Below are positions 6,019-12,770 of a stretch of 13,736 bases of DNA, piece after piece. The stretch is from DATHSN01 sp035464115. GTDB taxonomy: Bacteria; Actinomycetota; Acidimicrobiia; Acidimicrobiales; SKKL01. The notes beneath the pieces were generated by a model that saw only the letters and a program-made list of their open reading frames with translations, ran no database searches and was not told where the DNA came from. The translations under genes and the position numbers were made by a program. The stretch is taken from contig DATHSN010000424.1 in assembly GCA_035464115.1 (NCBI GenBank), positions 1 to 13,736 of the forward strand, read 5' to 3'. The stretch's first letter is position 1. The number at the start of each line of letters is the position of its first letter.

Positions 6019-7440
6019 ATGCTCGCTCGAGGGTTCGCGTTCGAGGTCGACGACGCCGCGGTCGCCGACGAGGTCCGCCGGGCCGCCAAGCGCTGGTGGA
6101 TCCTCGTGGCCCTCGGCGTCGCCGCCGCCGTCGTCGGGGTGATCCTGCTGCTCAACCCGTTCACCGCGGTGAGCACGCTGGCGCTGCTGGTGGCCATCGG
6201 GCTCATCGTCGACGGGATCGGCGAGATGCTCAACGCCCGTCGGTTCCGTCACCCGGTGCTGGCCATCGTCATCGGCGCGGTGTGGATCGCGGCGGGGGTG
6301 CTCGCCCTGGCCTGGCCCGGCATCACCCTGTGGGTCCTGGCCGTGGTCACCGGCGCCTCGTTCGTGATCGGCGGCCTCATCCAGACGATCGCCGCGGTGG
6401 TCGACCACGAGGAGATCCCGCTCTGGGGCCTGTGGGCGGTGCTGGGCGTGATCGGGATGATCGTCGGCGTGCTCGCCCTGGCCTGGCCCGGCGCCACCGT
6501 CGTGGTGCTGGCCCTGCTGCTCGGCATCCGGCTCGTGGTGAGCGGAGTGGTGGCCATCGCCGCCGGCCTGGCCCTCAGGCGCCTCGCCGCCACGGTCTGT
6601 CCCGCCGCGCCGCGGCGGCCGCCCGGCTCCTCAGCGGGCCGCGGACACGAGCTCGGCCACCTCGGCGTCGGTGGTGGGCCGGAAGTCGTCGTACCAGGCG
6701 CCCACCGCCATGAACCGCGACGGCATCTCGGCGAGGACCACCTCGTCGGCGACGTCGGCCAGCGCGTCGACGGCCTCGACCGGTCCGACCGGGGCGGCCA
6801 CCACCACCCGGCTCGCCCCCCGGGCGCGGGCCACCAGGCAGGCGGCCCGGGCCGTGGAGCCGGTGGCGATGCCGTCGTCGACGATCAGGCAGACCCGTCC
6901 GTGGAGGTCGACCGGTGGGTGATCGCCGCGCAGGCGAGCCACCCGCTCGTCGAGCACGCGCCGCTCGGCGGCTTCGACCGCGGCCAGCTGGCGTTCGCCG
7001 ACACCGAGCCGCGACGCCAGCTCGGCGTCGAGCACCCGCACCCCGCCCTCGCCGATGGCGCCGACGGCCAGCTCGGGGCGCGACGGCGCGCCGAGCTTGC
7101 GGACCACGATCACGTCGAGCGGCGCACCCAGCCGGCGGGCCACCCGGTCGGCCACGGGGACACCGCCCCGGGGCAGGCCGAGCACGACCACCGGCTCGGA
7201 CGCCAGCTCGACGAGGCGCTCGGCGAGCCGGTCGCCGGCCTCGACGCGATCACGGAACATGTCGGCCTCCTCACGTCGCCTTCCCGCGAGGATCGCGCCC
7301 TACCCGCCCGGCGCCCGGATCACCCGGACCCGGGCACCGGCGGGAGTCGCGGCGATCAGGTGGGACGCGGGTCGGCCGCCGACGCGGGCGCCGGCTCACC
7401 GGGCGGGACGTCGGTGGGCCCGTCGACCGCCAGCACGTAG
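6019..7440 (+). CDS. HdeD/DUF308-family membrane protein with a run-on reading frame
   Basis: The first 190 residues or so are a complete HdeD/DUF308-type membrane protein, a family linked in enterobacteria to acid resistance but of unknown role here. Six hydrophobic segments form three repeats of a helix pair, each with a core like GVLALAWPG (93-101 and 150-158) or the related GVILLLNPF. ATG at 6019 has a strong AGGAGGG five bases upstream. Family members end shortly after this domain, but here no stop follows and the frame stays open to 7440, running antisense through the whole phosphoribosyltransferase gene and into the aquaporin end. The extension is rich in Pro, Arg, His and Asp, as expected of an antisense shadow. 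A one-base change at Cys194 (TGT, 6598-6600, to TGA) would give a stop just before a hairpin at 6602. I believe only 6019 to about 6600 is meaningful; mutation or base-call error is possible. Confidence 0.6.
   Translation: MLARGFAFEVDDAAVADEVRRAAKRWWILVALGVAAAVVGVILLLNPFTAVSTLALLVAIGLIVDGIGEMLNARRFRHPVLAIVIGAVWIAAGVLALAWPGITLWVLAVVTGASFVIGGLIQTIAAVVDHEEIPLWGLWAVLGVIGMIVGVLALAWPGATVVVLALLLGIRLVVSGVVAIAAGLALRRLAATVCPAAPRRPPGSSAGRGHELGHLGVGGGPEVVVPGAHRHEPRRHLGEDHLVGDVGQRVDGLDRSDRGGHHHPARPPGAGHQAGGPGRGAGGDAVVDDQADPSVEVDRWVIAAQASHPLVEHAPLGGFDRGQLAFADTEPRRQLGVEHPHPALADGADGQLGARRRAELADHDHVERRTQPAGHPVGHGDTAPGQAEHDHRLGRQLDEALGEPVAGLDAITEHVGLLTSPSREDRALPARRPDHPDPGTGGSRGDQVGRGSAADAGAGSPGGTSVGPSTAST
6298..6492 (+). 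repeat. Two identical 24-base direct repeats inside the HdeD-like gene
   Basis: The same 24 bases, beginning GTGCTCGCCCTGG, occur at 6298-6321 and 6469-6492, 171 bases (57 codons) apart. They encode VLALAWPG in the second and third helix-pair repeats of the protein. Internal duplication is normal in this family, but exact identity at DNA level suggests recent conversion or strong codon constraint. Confidence 0.7.
6602..6618. terminator. GC hairpin between convergent HdeD-like and phosphoribosyltransferase genes
   Basis: CCGCCGC (6602-6608) pairs with GCGGCGG (6612-6618) around a three-base loop. It lies 12 bases beyond the stop of the minus-strand gene and where the HdeD-like gene should have ended. 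It could work as a bidirectional terminator. As the sequence stands it is inside the run-on plus-strand frame. Confidence 0.45.
6631..7260 (-). CDS. Phosphoribosyltransferase-family protein
   Basis: This 209-residue cytoplasmic protein has the type I phosphoribosyltransferase fold. The PRPP-binding signature CLIVDDGIATGSTARAA occupies about 124-140, with the acidic pair in VDDG (127-130) and the phosphate loop ATGST. LPRGGVPVA (29-37) and VIVVRKLGAP (50-59) are further marks of the stand-alone subgroup, often annotated only as phosphoribosyltransferase or predicted amidophosphoribosyltransferase-like. It lacks the features that would name a purine or pyrimidine salvage enzyme, so the substrate is unknown. 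ATG at 7260 has GAGGAGG six bases upstream. It follows the aquaporin gene on the same strand by 95 bases and may be co-transcribed with it, though it has its own good ribosome site. A weak GCCCGG/CCGGGC hairpin (7313-7335) lies between them. It appears intact. Confidence 0.88.
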   Translation of the reverse strand: MFRDRVEAGDRLAERLVELASEPVVVLGLPRGGVPVADRVARRLGAPLDVIVVRKLGAPSRPELAVGAIGEGGVRVLDAELASRLGVGERQLAAVEAAERRVLDERVARLRGDHPPVDLHGRVCLIVDDGIATGSTARAACLVARARGASRVVVAAPVGPVEAVDALADVADEVVLAEMPSRFMAVGAWYDDFRPTTDAEVAELVSAAR

Positions 7441-8123
7441 CGGTGCAGCACGCCACCGAGCACGCCACCGACGATGGGGGCCAACCAGAACATCCAGAGC
7501 TGCTCGATGGCCCAGTCGCCGACGAACAGCGCCGGTCCGGTGGACCGGGCCGGGTTCACCGAGGTGTTGGTGACCGGGATGCTGATCAGGTGGATCAGCG
7601 TGAGCGCGAGGCCGATGGCGATGGGGGCGAACCCGGGGGGCGCCTGGCGGCTGGTGACCCCGAGGATCACCACCAGGAACACGGCCGTGAGCACCACCTC
7701 GGTGACGAACGCGGCCAGCGCCGAGTAGCCGCCCGGCGAGTGGTCGGCGAAGCCGTTGGCGCCGAAGCCGCTGGCCTGCAGGTCGAACCCGTCGGCACCG
7801 TTGGCGATCACCGCGAGCACCCCGGCGGCGGCGATGGCGCCGAGGACCTGGGCGACGATGTAGGGCCCCACGTCGCGACCCTCCGCCTTGCCGGCGGCGA
7901 ACAGACCGATGGTGACCGCGGGGTTGAAGTGCCCGCCCGAGATGTGACCGAGGGCGTAGGCCCCGGTGAGCACGGTGAGGCCGAACGCGAGCGAGACGCC
8001 CACCAGGCCGATGCCGAGGTTGGTGTCGGGCATGAAGTTCGCCGCCAGCACCGCGCTGCCGACGCCGCCGAGCACCAGCCAGAACGTGCCGAGGAGCTCG
8101 GCGACCAGCTTTCGAGTGTCCAT
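7356..8123 (-). CDS. aqpZ: Aquaporin Z-type water channel
   Basis: This 255-residue MIP-family channel carries water across the cytoplasmic membrane. Both half-helix motifs are present: NPA at 67-69 in SGGHFNPAV and NPAR at 190-193 in NTSVNPARSTGPAL. The selectivity-filter residues match water-specific AqpZ: Phe47, His178, Thr187 and Arg193. Their spacing (nine, then fifteen residues from the His) is that of the E. coli protein, and LTLIHLISIPVTNTSVNPAR is almost the E. coli sequence. A glycerol facilitator would have Gly/Asp-rich signatures instead. The C-terminal 25 residues form a Pro/Ala-rich cytosolic tail longer than in E. coli. ATG at 8123 gives the usual short N-terminus; only a weak ribosome site (GAGCG) precedes it. 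It reads divergently from the acyltransferase, with an operator-like inverted repeat between them, and lies upstream of the phosphoribosyltransferase. Confidence 0.95.
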   Translation of the reverse strand: MDTRKLVAELLGTFWLVLGGVGSAVLAANFMPDTNLGIGLVGVSLAFGLTVLTGAYALGHISGGHFNPAVTIGLFAAGKAEGRDVGPYIVAQVLGAIAAAGVLAVIANGADGFDLQASGFGANGFADHSPGGYSALAAFVTEVVLTAVFLVVILGVTSRQAPPGFAPIAIGLALTLIHLISIPVTNTSVNPARSTGPALFVGDWAIEQLWMFWLAPIVGGVLGGVLHRYVLAVDGPTDVPPGEPAPASAADPRPT

Positions 8124-8159
8124 GGGCGCTCATGTTGACCGATCCCGGCTCGGCGGTGG

Positions 8160-8178
8160 GTCACCCTGATCGGGTGAC
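8160..8178. promoter_or_regulatory. Inverted repeat, possible operator upstream of aqpZ
   Basis: GTCACCC (8160-8166) and GGGTGAC (8172-8178) are perfect reverse complements around the spacer TGATC. The site is 37-55 bases upstream of the aquaporin start and 63-81 bases upstream of the acyltransferase start. Size and symmetry fit a dimeric repressor site, and it could also fold as a hairpin. No regulator gene lies next to it, and no -10 box is obvious in this 117-base gap. Confidence 0.4.
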
Positions 8179-8240
8179 ATGCCGCGGCACCCCGTCGGCG
8201 GTCCCGCGCCCGTCCCCGCCACCGTGGGAGGATCACCGCC

Positions 8241-8825
8241 GTGCCCGATCCCGACCTGCCCCCGTTCGCGGCGTTCGGCCCCTACAGCGAGCTCGGGCAC
8301 CCCCCGCTCTCGATCGTCAACGCGCCCGGGATCCACGTCGGCACCTGGGTGAAGATCGGGTCCCACGCGGTGATCGAGGCCCTGGTCCCCGAGCGTGGCG
8401 TGCAGGTCCGCATCGGCGACGGGGCCTACATCGGCCACTTCCTGCGCCTCACCGCGGTCAACGAGGTGGTGATCGGCGACGAGGCCATGATCGCCGACCG
8501 CGTCTACATCTCCGACACCAACCACATCTACGACGACGTCACCGTGCCCATCAAGCGCCAGGGGCTGCGCGACGGCCGGCGGGTCGAGATCGGCGCAGGC
8601 GCGTGGATCTGCATCGGTGCGGTGATCGTCGGCAACGTGCGCATCGGCCGCAACGCGGTGGTGGGCGCCAACGCGGTGGTCACCCGCGACGTCCCCGACC
8701 ACACGGTGGTCGCCGGGAACCCGGCCCGCATCGTGCGCCACCACGACGGCGAGCGGTGGGTGTGGCGCGAGGGCACCGGCCCCGACGTCGCCCGCGGTCT
8801 CGCCGAGGGCGCGCCCCCGACCTGA
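8241..8825 (+). CDS. Left-handed beta-helix (hexapeptide) acyltransferase
   Basis: This 194-residue protein of the hexapeptide-repeat O-acyltransferase group should transfer an acetyl or other acyl group from acyl-CoA to a sugar or small acceptor as a cytoplasmic trimer. Imperfect hexapeptides run through most of the protein (IHVGTWVKIG, VRIGDGAYIG, VVIGDEAMIA, VEIGAGAWICIGAVIVG, VRIGRNAVVGANAVV) and end in the classic VPDHTVVAGNPAR (151-163). DTNHIYDD (92-99), with His95 as probable catalytic base, matches the loop in WbbJ/maltose-acetyltransferase-like enzymes. The acceptor is not predictable. Start is GTG at 8241 with GGGAGG nine bases upstream. No glycosyltransferase or capsule gene is adjacent, so the context gives no clue to pathway. 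The gene reads divergently from aqpZ and is followed by a 208-base gap. Confidence 0.88.
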   Translation: MPDPDLPPFAAFGPYSELGHPPLSIVNAPGIHVGTWVKIGSHAVIEALVPERGVQVRIGDGAYIGHFLRLTAVNEVVIGDEAMIADRVYISDTNHIYDDVTVPIKRQGLRDGRRVEIGAGAWICIGAVIVGNVRIGRNAVVGANAVVTRDVPDHTVVAGNPARIVRHHDGERWVWREGTGPDVARGLAEGAPPT

Positions 8826-9033
8826 CAGCCGGATTCGCCGCGCGGGGCTCGGCGGGCGGTAGGCTCGTTATTGGGCGCCCGGGGTGCGCGCCCCCTCGCA
8901 GCGCACGCAGCAGTCGCGCGCGCCGCACCGGTCGTCCGCGACCACGATGCTCCCCACGAACTCGACGTCGTCGCTCCGGCGCGGCGGTCCGGCCTGCGGC
9001 CGGGCCCCGCCCCAGGACGCGACTGGAGCGCAC
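8826..9033 (+). promoter_or_regulatory. 208-base leader/promoter region of the helicase operon
   Basis: TAGGCT at 8860-8865 fits the TAnnnT -10 pattern, with a probable transcript start near 8872. A GC hairpin follows at once: GGGCGC (8873-8878) with GCGCCC (8888-8893), or alternatively GGGG (8881-8884) with CCCC (8891-8894). The rest has no convincing plus-strand gene. The helicase frame is open from GTG 8884, but this stretch is low-complexity Ser/Arg/Pro and lacks a ribosome site. A short cysteine-rich frame lies on the minus strand (8868-8957) and is treated as a doubtful observation. Confidence 0.35.
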
Positions 9034-12000
9034 ATGCAGCACGCAACCGGCGTCGCCGACCCGCCCCAGGGTCCGCCGCCCCACCCGGACCTCGTGTCCG
9101 CCGCCGAGGCCGCCGCCGCCGGCGAGGCGAGCGCGACCCAGCTCGCCCTGCTCGAGGCCGACCGCCCGGGCTGGGTGCGCACCCTCGAGGACCTCCTCGA
9201 GCACACCGAGGACGCGCTCGACCGGGTGCGGACGTTGCCGCGACCCGAGCGCGACCAGGTGGTCGCCGACTTCGAGGCCGAGCGCGACCGCCTGCTCGGT
9301 GCGCTCGACGCGCTCACCGACGGCCGCTGGAGCCAGGAGAACCCGCTCGTCGACGACGAGCCGACCCCGGCCCCCGCTCGCCGCGAGACCCCGCCCCGCA
9401 AGGAGCCCGACCGGCCGCCCCTCGAGGCCCCCGGCGAGGCCCGACTCCAGGTCTCGTGGGCGGTCGACCGGGTGGTGGCGTGGGCCGCCGGGCCCGGGGC
9501 CGACCCCCTCGACCAGGAGGGCATCGTCAGCCGGCTCGAGGGGGCGGGCGCGCCCGCCAGCGGGTGGACGCACCACCAACCGGTGCCGCTGCCCACGGGC
9601 GGCCACGCGCCGGCGCTGACCATCGACGTGGGCCACGCCCTCGGCTGGCTCGTGGCCGCCGGCGCCGGCGAGGTCGACCACGCCGAGGGGGCCGCCGGCG
9701 CGAGCGTCACCTGGCTCGGTCGGGTGGCGGTGTGGGCGGTGCGCCTCGTCGCCCGTGGCGCCATGGTCCCCCAGCTGCGCGCCGTGCGCACCCCGCGGAA
9801 CCAGCGCGGCGGGTCGAGCGGGCCCCAGCACGCGGTCCGCTGGGTGCCGGCCCTCGTCGACGCCGGCCATCTCGACGCGCTCGTGCGCACCATGCCCGGC
9901 GCCGTCGGCGCGGTGCGCCGCGACGACGCCCGGGCCATCACCCTCGACGCCCTCGAGGCGTTCGTGCACGCCATCGCCTCCGACGCCGCCGGCCGCCTCG
10001 AGCGGCCGGCGCCCCCACCCGCGCCGCGGTCGAGCTCCGATGTCGCCGAGGCGGTCGTCACCCGCCTCGACGGCTCCAGCTTCCCGGCGCCGGCCCGGGC
10101 CGCCTCCGACGTGGCGTCACGCCTCGAGCGGTGGGCCAAGCCCGTCGCCGAACCGCAGTCGGTGCGCCTCGTCGTGCAGCTCGACCCGCCCGACGACGGC
10201 AACGCCTGGTTCCTCTCGGTGCTCGGGCCCAACCCCGACGGCAACCTGGTGCCGGTCGAGGTCGCCCTGGTCGACGGCGCGTCGAAGCGCCGCCTCGCCC
10301 AGGAGCTGGCCCGCCTCGAGCGGCTCCTCCCGGCCCTGCAACGACCAGGTGGGCTGCGGCGCGGCCAGGTCTACCTGAGCGGCGACGAGGCGTGGGAGCT
10401 CATGTCGCGCACCGGTCCGGCGCTCGAATCGGCCGGGTTCGACGTGCGCGTCCCCGCCCTGTCGCGGCGCAAGCCCACGCCGTCGTTGCGCCTCACCACC
10501 GAGTCGTCCGACACCGTGGTGGGCGCCCACCAGCTCGCCGACGTGCGCTGGTCCGCGCTGTTCGACGACGTCGAGCTCACCGCCGCCGAGATCGCCGAGC
10601 TGGCCGCCGAGGCCCGACCGATGGTGCGCTCGCGGGGCAAGTGGGTCGAGCTCGACCGCGCCGACCTCGCCGAGGCCGCCGCCGCGCTGGCCGAGCGGGC
10701 CTCGAAGACCCGGCTCACCGGAGCCGAGGTGCTGCGATGGGGCATCGGCCTCGAGGGCGCACCGCTCGCGGGCGGTGTCGACGTCGTCGGACGCGGGTGG
10801 GCCACCGACCTCATCGCCGCCTCCCGGGAGATCTCCACCGAGGTCGACACCCGTCCGCCCGGGTTCGAGGGCGAGCTGCGCTCGTACCAGGCCGAGGCCC
10901 TGGCCTGGCTCGGCTTCCTCGACACCATGCAGCTCGGTGGGTGCCTCGCGCTCGACATGGGTCTCGGCAAGACGCCCACCGTGCTGGCCCACCTGGCTCG
11001 CACCCGCGGCGACGGCCCCTCGCTCGTGGTGGCCCCGCCGGCGGTGGTCGGCAACTGGGCGGCCGAGGCGGCCCGCTTCACCCCCGACCTCCGCGTGGTC
11101 GTGCACCACGGCGCGGCGCGCGCCACCGCCGAGCAGCTCGAGGCCGAGGTGGCCGCCGCCGACCTCGTCATCACCACCTACGGCACCGCGGTGCGCGACG
11201 TCGACGCCCTCGCCGAGCGGCCCTGGCGTCACCTGGTCCTCGACGAGGCCCAGGCCATCAAGAACCCGGCCAGCGAGACCGCGCAGCAGCTCCGCGAGAT
11301 CCCGGCCGCCGTGCGCGTGGCCCTCACCGGCACCCCGGTCGAGAACGGCCTCGGCGACCTCTGGGCCATCCTCGACTGGGCCAACCCCGGCCTGATCGGC
11401 CCCCGGTCGTCGTTCGTGGCGGCCCTGTCGACGCCCGGCACCGGCCCGCGCCGCAGCGTCGAGCAGGGGCTGCGGGCCCTCAACGGCATCCTCGTGTTCC
11501 GCCGCACCAAGAGCGATCCCGCCGTCGCCGGCGAGCTGCCCGACCGCATCGACGAGCTCGACCGCTGCACCATGACCGCCGAGCAGATCGGCCTCTACCA
11601 GGCCGTGCTCGACCGGCTGGTCATCGCCCGGTCCGACGACGACGGCAGCCCGCCCCAGCAGGGCGCGATCCTCGCCGCCATCACCGCCCTCAAGCAGATC
11701 TGCAACCACCCGGCCGCCTACCAGGACGACGGCCGGCCCCTGCCCGGTCGATCCGGCAAGCTGGCCCGCCTCGAGGAGATCGTCGAGAGCGTGTTCGCCT
11801 CCGGCGAGCGCGTGCTCGTGTTCACCCACTTCGCCGAGTGGGGCAAGCGCCTCGCCGCCCACCTCACCGAGCACACCGGCGTCCCCACCGCCTGCTACCA
11901 CGGCGGGCTGTCGCGCACCGAGCGCGACCGCATCGTCCACGAGTTCCAGAACGGCGAGGGTCCCGGCGCGCTGGTGCTGTCGCTCAAGGCGGGCGGCACC

Positions 12001-12342
12001 GGCCTCAACCTCACCGCGGCGAGCCACGTGGTGCTGTTCGACCGCTGGTGGAACCCCGCCGTCGAGGACCAGGCCCGCGACCGCGCCTGGCGCATCGGCC
12101 AGACCCGCACGGTCATCTCGCACCGCCTCGTGTGCCCGGGCACCGTCGACGAGCGCGTCGAGGAGGTCGTGGCCGGCAAGCGCCACATCGCCGACCTGGT
12201 GCTCCCGGCGTCGAGCTCGCTCGCCGACCTCAACCCCGAGCAGCTGCGCACCGCGCTCGGCCTGCGGCCCGACCAGCTGCTCACCGACGACGACGTCGGC
12301 GACCCCGCTGCGTCGTCTCCGACCCAGGAGGTCAGCTCGTGA
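9034..12342 (+). CDS. SNF2-family (DEAD/DEAH) helicase/translocase
   Basis: This 1102-residue cytoplasmic SNF2-type ATPase translocates on double-stranded DNA. The C-terminal 480 residues carry both RecA-like lobes: LRSYQAEALAWL (Q-motif region), Walker A DMGLGKT (Lys646), VVAPPAVVGNW, ITTYGT, the DEAQ box (737-740), LTGTPVENGLGDLW, FTHFAEW, YHGGLSRTERD, SLKAGGTGLNLT, WWNPAVEDQARDRAWRIGQ (motif VI from about Gln1013) and the closing HRLVCPGTVDER. The first 600 residues are a large helicase-associated region without motifs I can name, Ala/Pro-rich near 110-130. This fits the bacterial stand-alone SNF2 family of about 1000 residues, whose role is poorly known, often beside SWIM zinc-finger proteins. 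ATG at 9034 has GGAG five bases upstream; upstream in-frame GTG 8884 and ATG 8947 lack this. Its stop overlaps the next gene by GTGA, so both are coupled. No nuclease or methylase partner is visible. Confidence 0.9.
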   Translation: MQHATGVADPPQGPPPHPDLVSAAEAAAAGEASATQLALLEADRPGWVRTLEDLLEHTEDALDRVRTLPRPERDQVVADFEAERDRLLGALDALTDGRWSQENPLVDDEPTPAPARRETPPRKEPDRPPLEAPGEARLQVSWAVDRVVAWAAGPGADPLDQEGIVSRLEGAGAPASGWTHHQPVPLPTGGHAPALTIDVGHALGWLVAAGAGEVDHAEGAAGASVTWLGRVAVWAVRLVARGAMVPQLRAVRTPRNQRGGSSGPQHAVRWVPALVDAGHLDALVRTMPGAVGAVRRDDARAITLDALEAFVHAIASDAAGRLERPAPPPAPRSSSDVAEAVVTRLDGSSFPAPARAASDVASRLERWAKPVAEPQSVRLVVQLDPPDDGNAWFLSVLGPNPDGNLVPVEVALVDGASKRRLAQELARLERLLPALQRPGGLRRGQVYLSGDEAWELMSRTGPALESAGFDVRVPALSRRKPTPSLRLTTESSDTVVGAHQLADVRWSALFDDVELTAAEIAELAAEARPMVRSRGKWVELDRADLAEAAAALAERASKTRLTGAEVLRWGIGLEGAPLAGGVDVVGRGWATDLIAASREISTEVDTRPPGFEGELRSYQAEALAWLGFLDTMQLGGCLALDMGLGKTPTVLAHLARTRGDGPSLVVAPPAVVGNWAAEAARFTPDLRVVVHHGAARATAEQLEAEVAAADLVITTYGTAVRDVDALAERPWRHLVLDEAQAIKNPASETAQQLREIPAAVRVALTGTPVENGLGDLWAILDWANPGLIGPRSSFVAALSTPGTGPRRSVEQGLRALNGILVFRRTKSDPAVAGELPDRIDELDRCTMTAEQIGLYQAVLDRLVIARSDDDGSPPQQGAILAAITALKQICNHPAAYQDDGRPLPGRSGKLARLEEIVESVFASGERVLVFTHFAEWGKRLAAHLTEHTGVPTACYHGGLSRTERDRIVHEFQNGEGPGALVLSLKAGGTGLNLTAASHVVLFDRWWNPAVEDQARDRAWRIGQTRTVISHRLVCPGTVDERVEEVVAGKRHIADLVLPASSSLADLNPEQLRTALGLRPDQLLTDDDVGDPAASSPTQEVSS

Positions 12343-12635
12343 GCGCCCGCCGCCGCGGTGGCCCGAAGTCCGCTCCCGCCCGCCGGGGAGCGCCCGAGCG
12401 TCGCGACAAGATCGTCGAGATGTGGAAGGCGGTCCCCGAGCCGGCCCCGCCCGAGCCCATCCGCCGCGCCGCCGACCCCACCGCCGTGCTGCGCTCGCTC
12501 GGACCACCGCCGTTGCCCGGACAGGGGCCCACCGCCGAACAGGAGCTCGCCCGGGTCGCGCTGCGGGCGTCGCAGCTGGCCAGCGGCCTCGCCCAGCACA
12601 CCGGGCTGCTGCTGCCCGACCCCGACGACGACTGA
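12339..12635 (+). CDS. 98-residue basic protein translationally coupled to the SNF2 helicase
   Basis: I do not recognise this family with certainty. The gene begins at GTG 12339, overlapping the helicase stop as GTGA, with a strong AGGAGG at 12326-12331 inside the helicase end; this is classic translational coupling. The N-terminus is very basic (SARRRGGPKSAPARRGAPER), followed by KIVEMWKAV, a Pro/Glu linker, then a helical C-terminal half containing DPTAVLRSLGPPPLPG and an Ala/Leu/Gln-rich helix, ending in an acidic DPDDD tail. The LRSLGPPPLPG segment reminds me of the C-terminal tails of actinobacterial SWIM zinc-finger proteins often found next to such helicases, but no zinc ligands remain: the protein has no cysteine. 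It may be a nucleic-acid-binding or helicase-partner subunit, or a relic of a SWIM protein. A hairpin follows its stop. Confidence 0.72.
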   Translation: MSARRRGGPKSAPARRGAPERRDKIVEMWKAVPEPAPPEPIRRAADPTAVLRSLGPPPLPGQGPTAEQELARVALRASQLASGLAQHTGLLLPDPDDD

Positions 12636-12637
12636 TC

Positions 12638-12653
12638 CCACCCGACCGGGTGG
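12638..12653 (+). terminator. Hairpin terminator of the helicase operon
   Basis: CCACCC (12638-12643) pairs with GGGTGG (12648-12653) around GACC, two bases after the TGA of the small coupled gene. No T-run follows. The position and the promoter-like box further downstream make a terminator likely. Confidence 0.55.
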
Positions 12654-12732
12654 CGCGCCGCCCACACGGAGAGGGTCGTACGTGGGCCCGGTGACGGGAC
12701 CTCCGACCCTGCCCGGCGCGGGTGCCCCTGCG

Positions 12733-12738
12733 TACGGT
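12733..12738 (+). promoter_or_regulatory. Candidate -10 box TACGGT for the glycyl radical enzyme gene
   Basis: TACGGT fits TAnnnT and lies 38 bases before the GTG start, giving a leader of about 25 bases that contains the GAGGAG ribosome site (12759-12764). No -35 is evident at normal spacing. No FNR-type (TTGAT...ATCAA) site, which might have been expected for an anaerobic enzyme, is visible in the 135-base gap. Confidence 0.3.
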
Positions 12739-12770
12739 CGCAGCACTGGGACCGAGCCGAGGAGCGGGCC

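Noticed and set aside
7313..7335. GCCCGG/CCGGGC inverted repeat between aqpZ and the phosphoribosyltransferase as a terminator
   Set aside because: The stem has only six pairs with an 11-base loop and no T-run; such pairs are frequent by chance in this GC-rich DNA.
8884..9033. Upstream extension of the helicase to GTG 8884 or ATG 8947
   Set aside because: The added residues are low-complexity Ser/Arg/Pro/Thr, overlap a promoter-like box and hairpin, and have no ribosome site, whereas ATG 9034 has a well-spaced GGAG.
9034..12635. Helicase plus small protein as an antiphage system (DISARM-like or other SNF2-based defence)
   Set aside because: No methylase, nuclease, phospholipase D-like protein or other defence gene is adjacent, and the surroundings are ordinary chromosomal genes. 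Nothing in the sequence supports defence.
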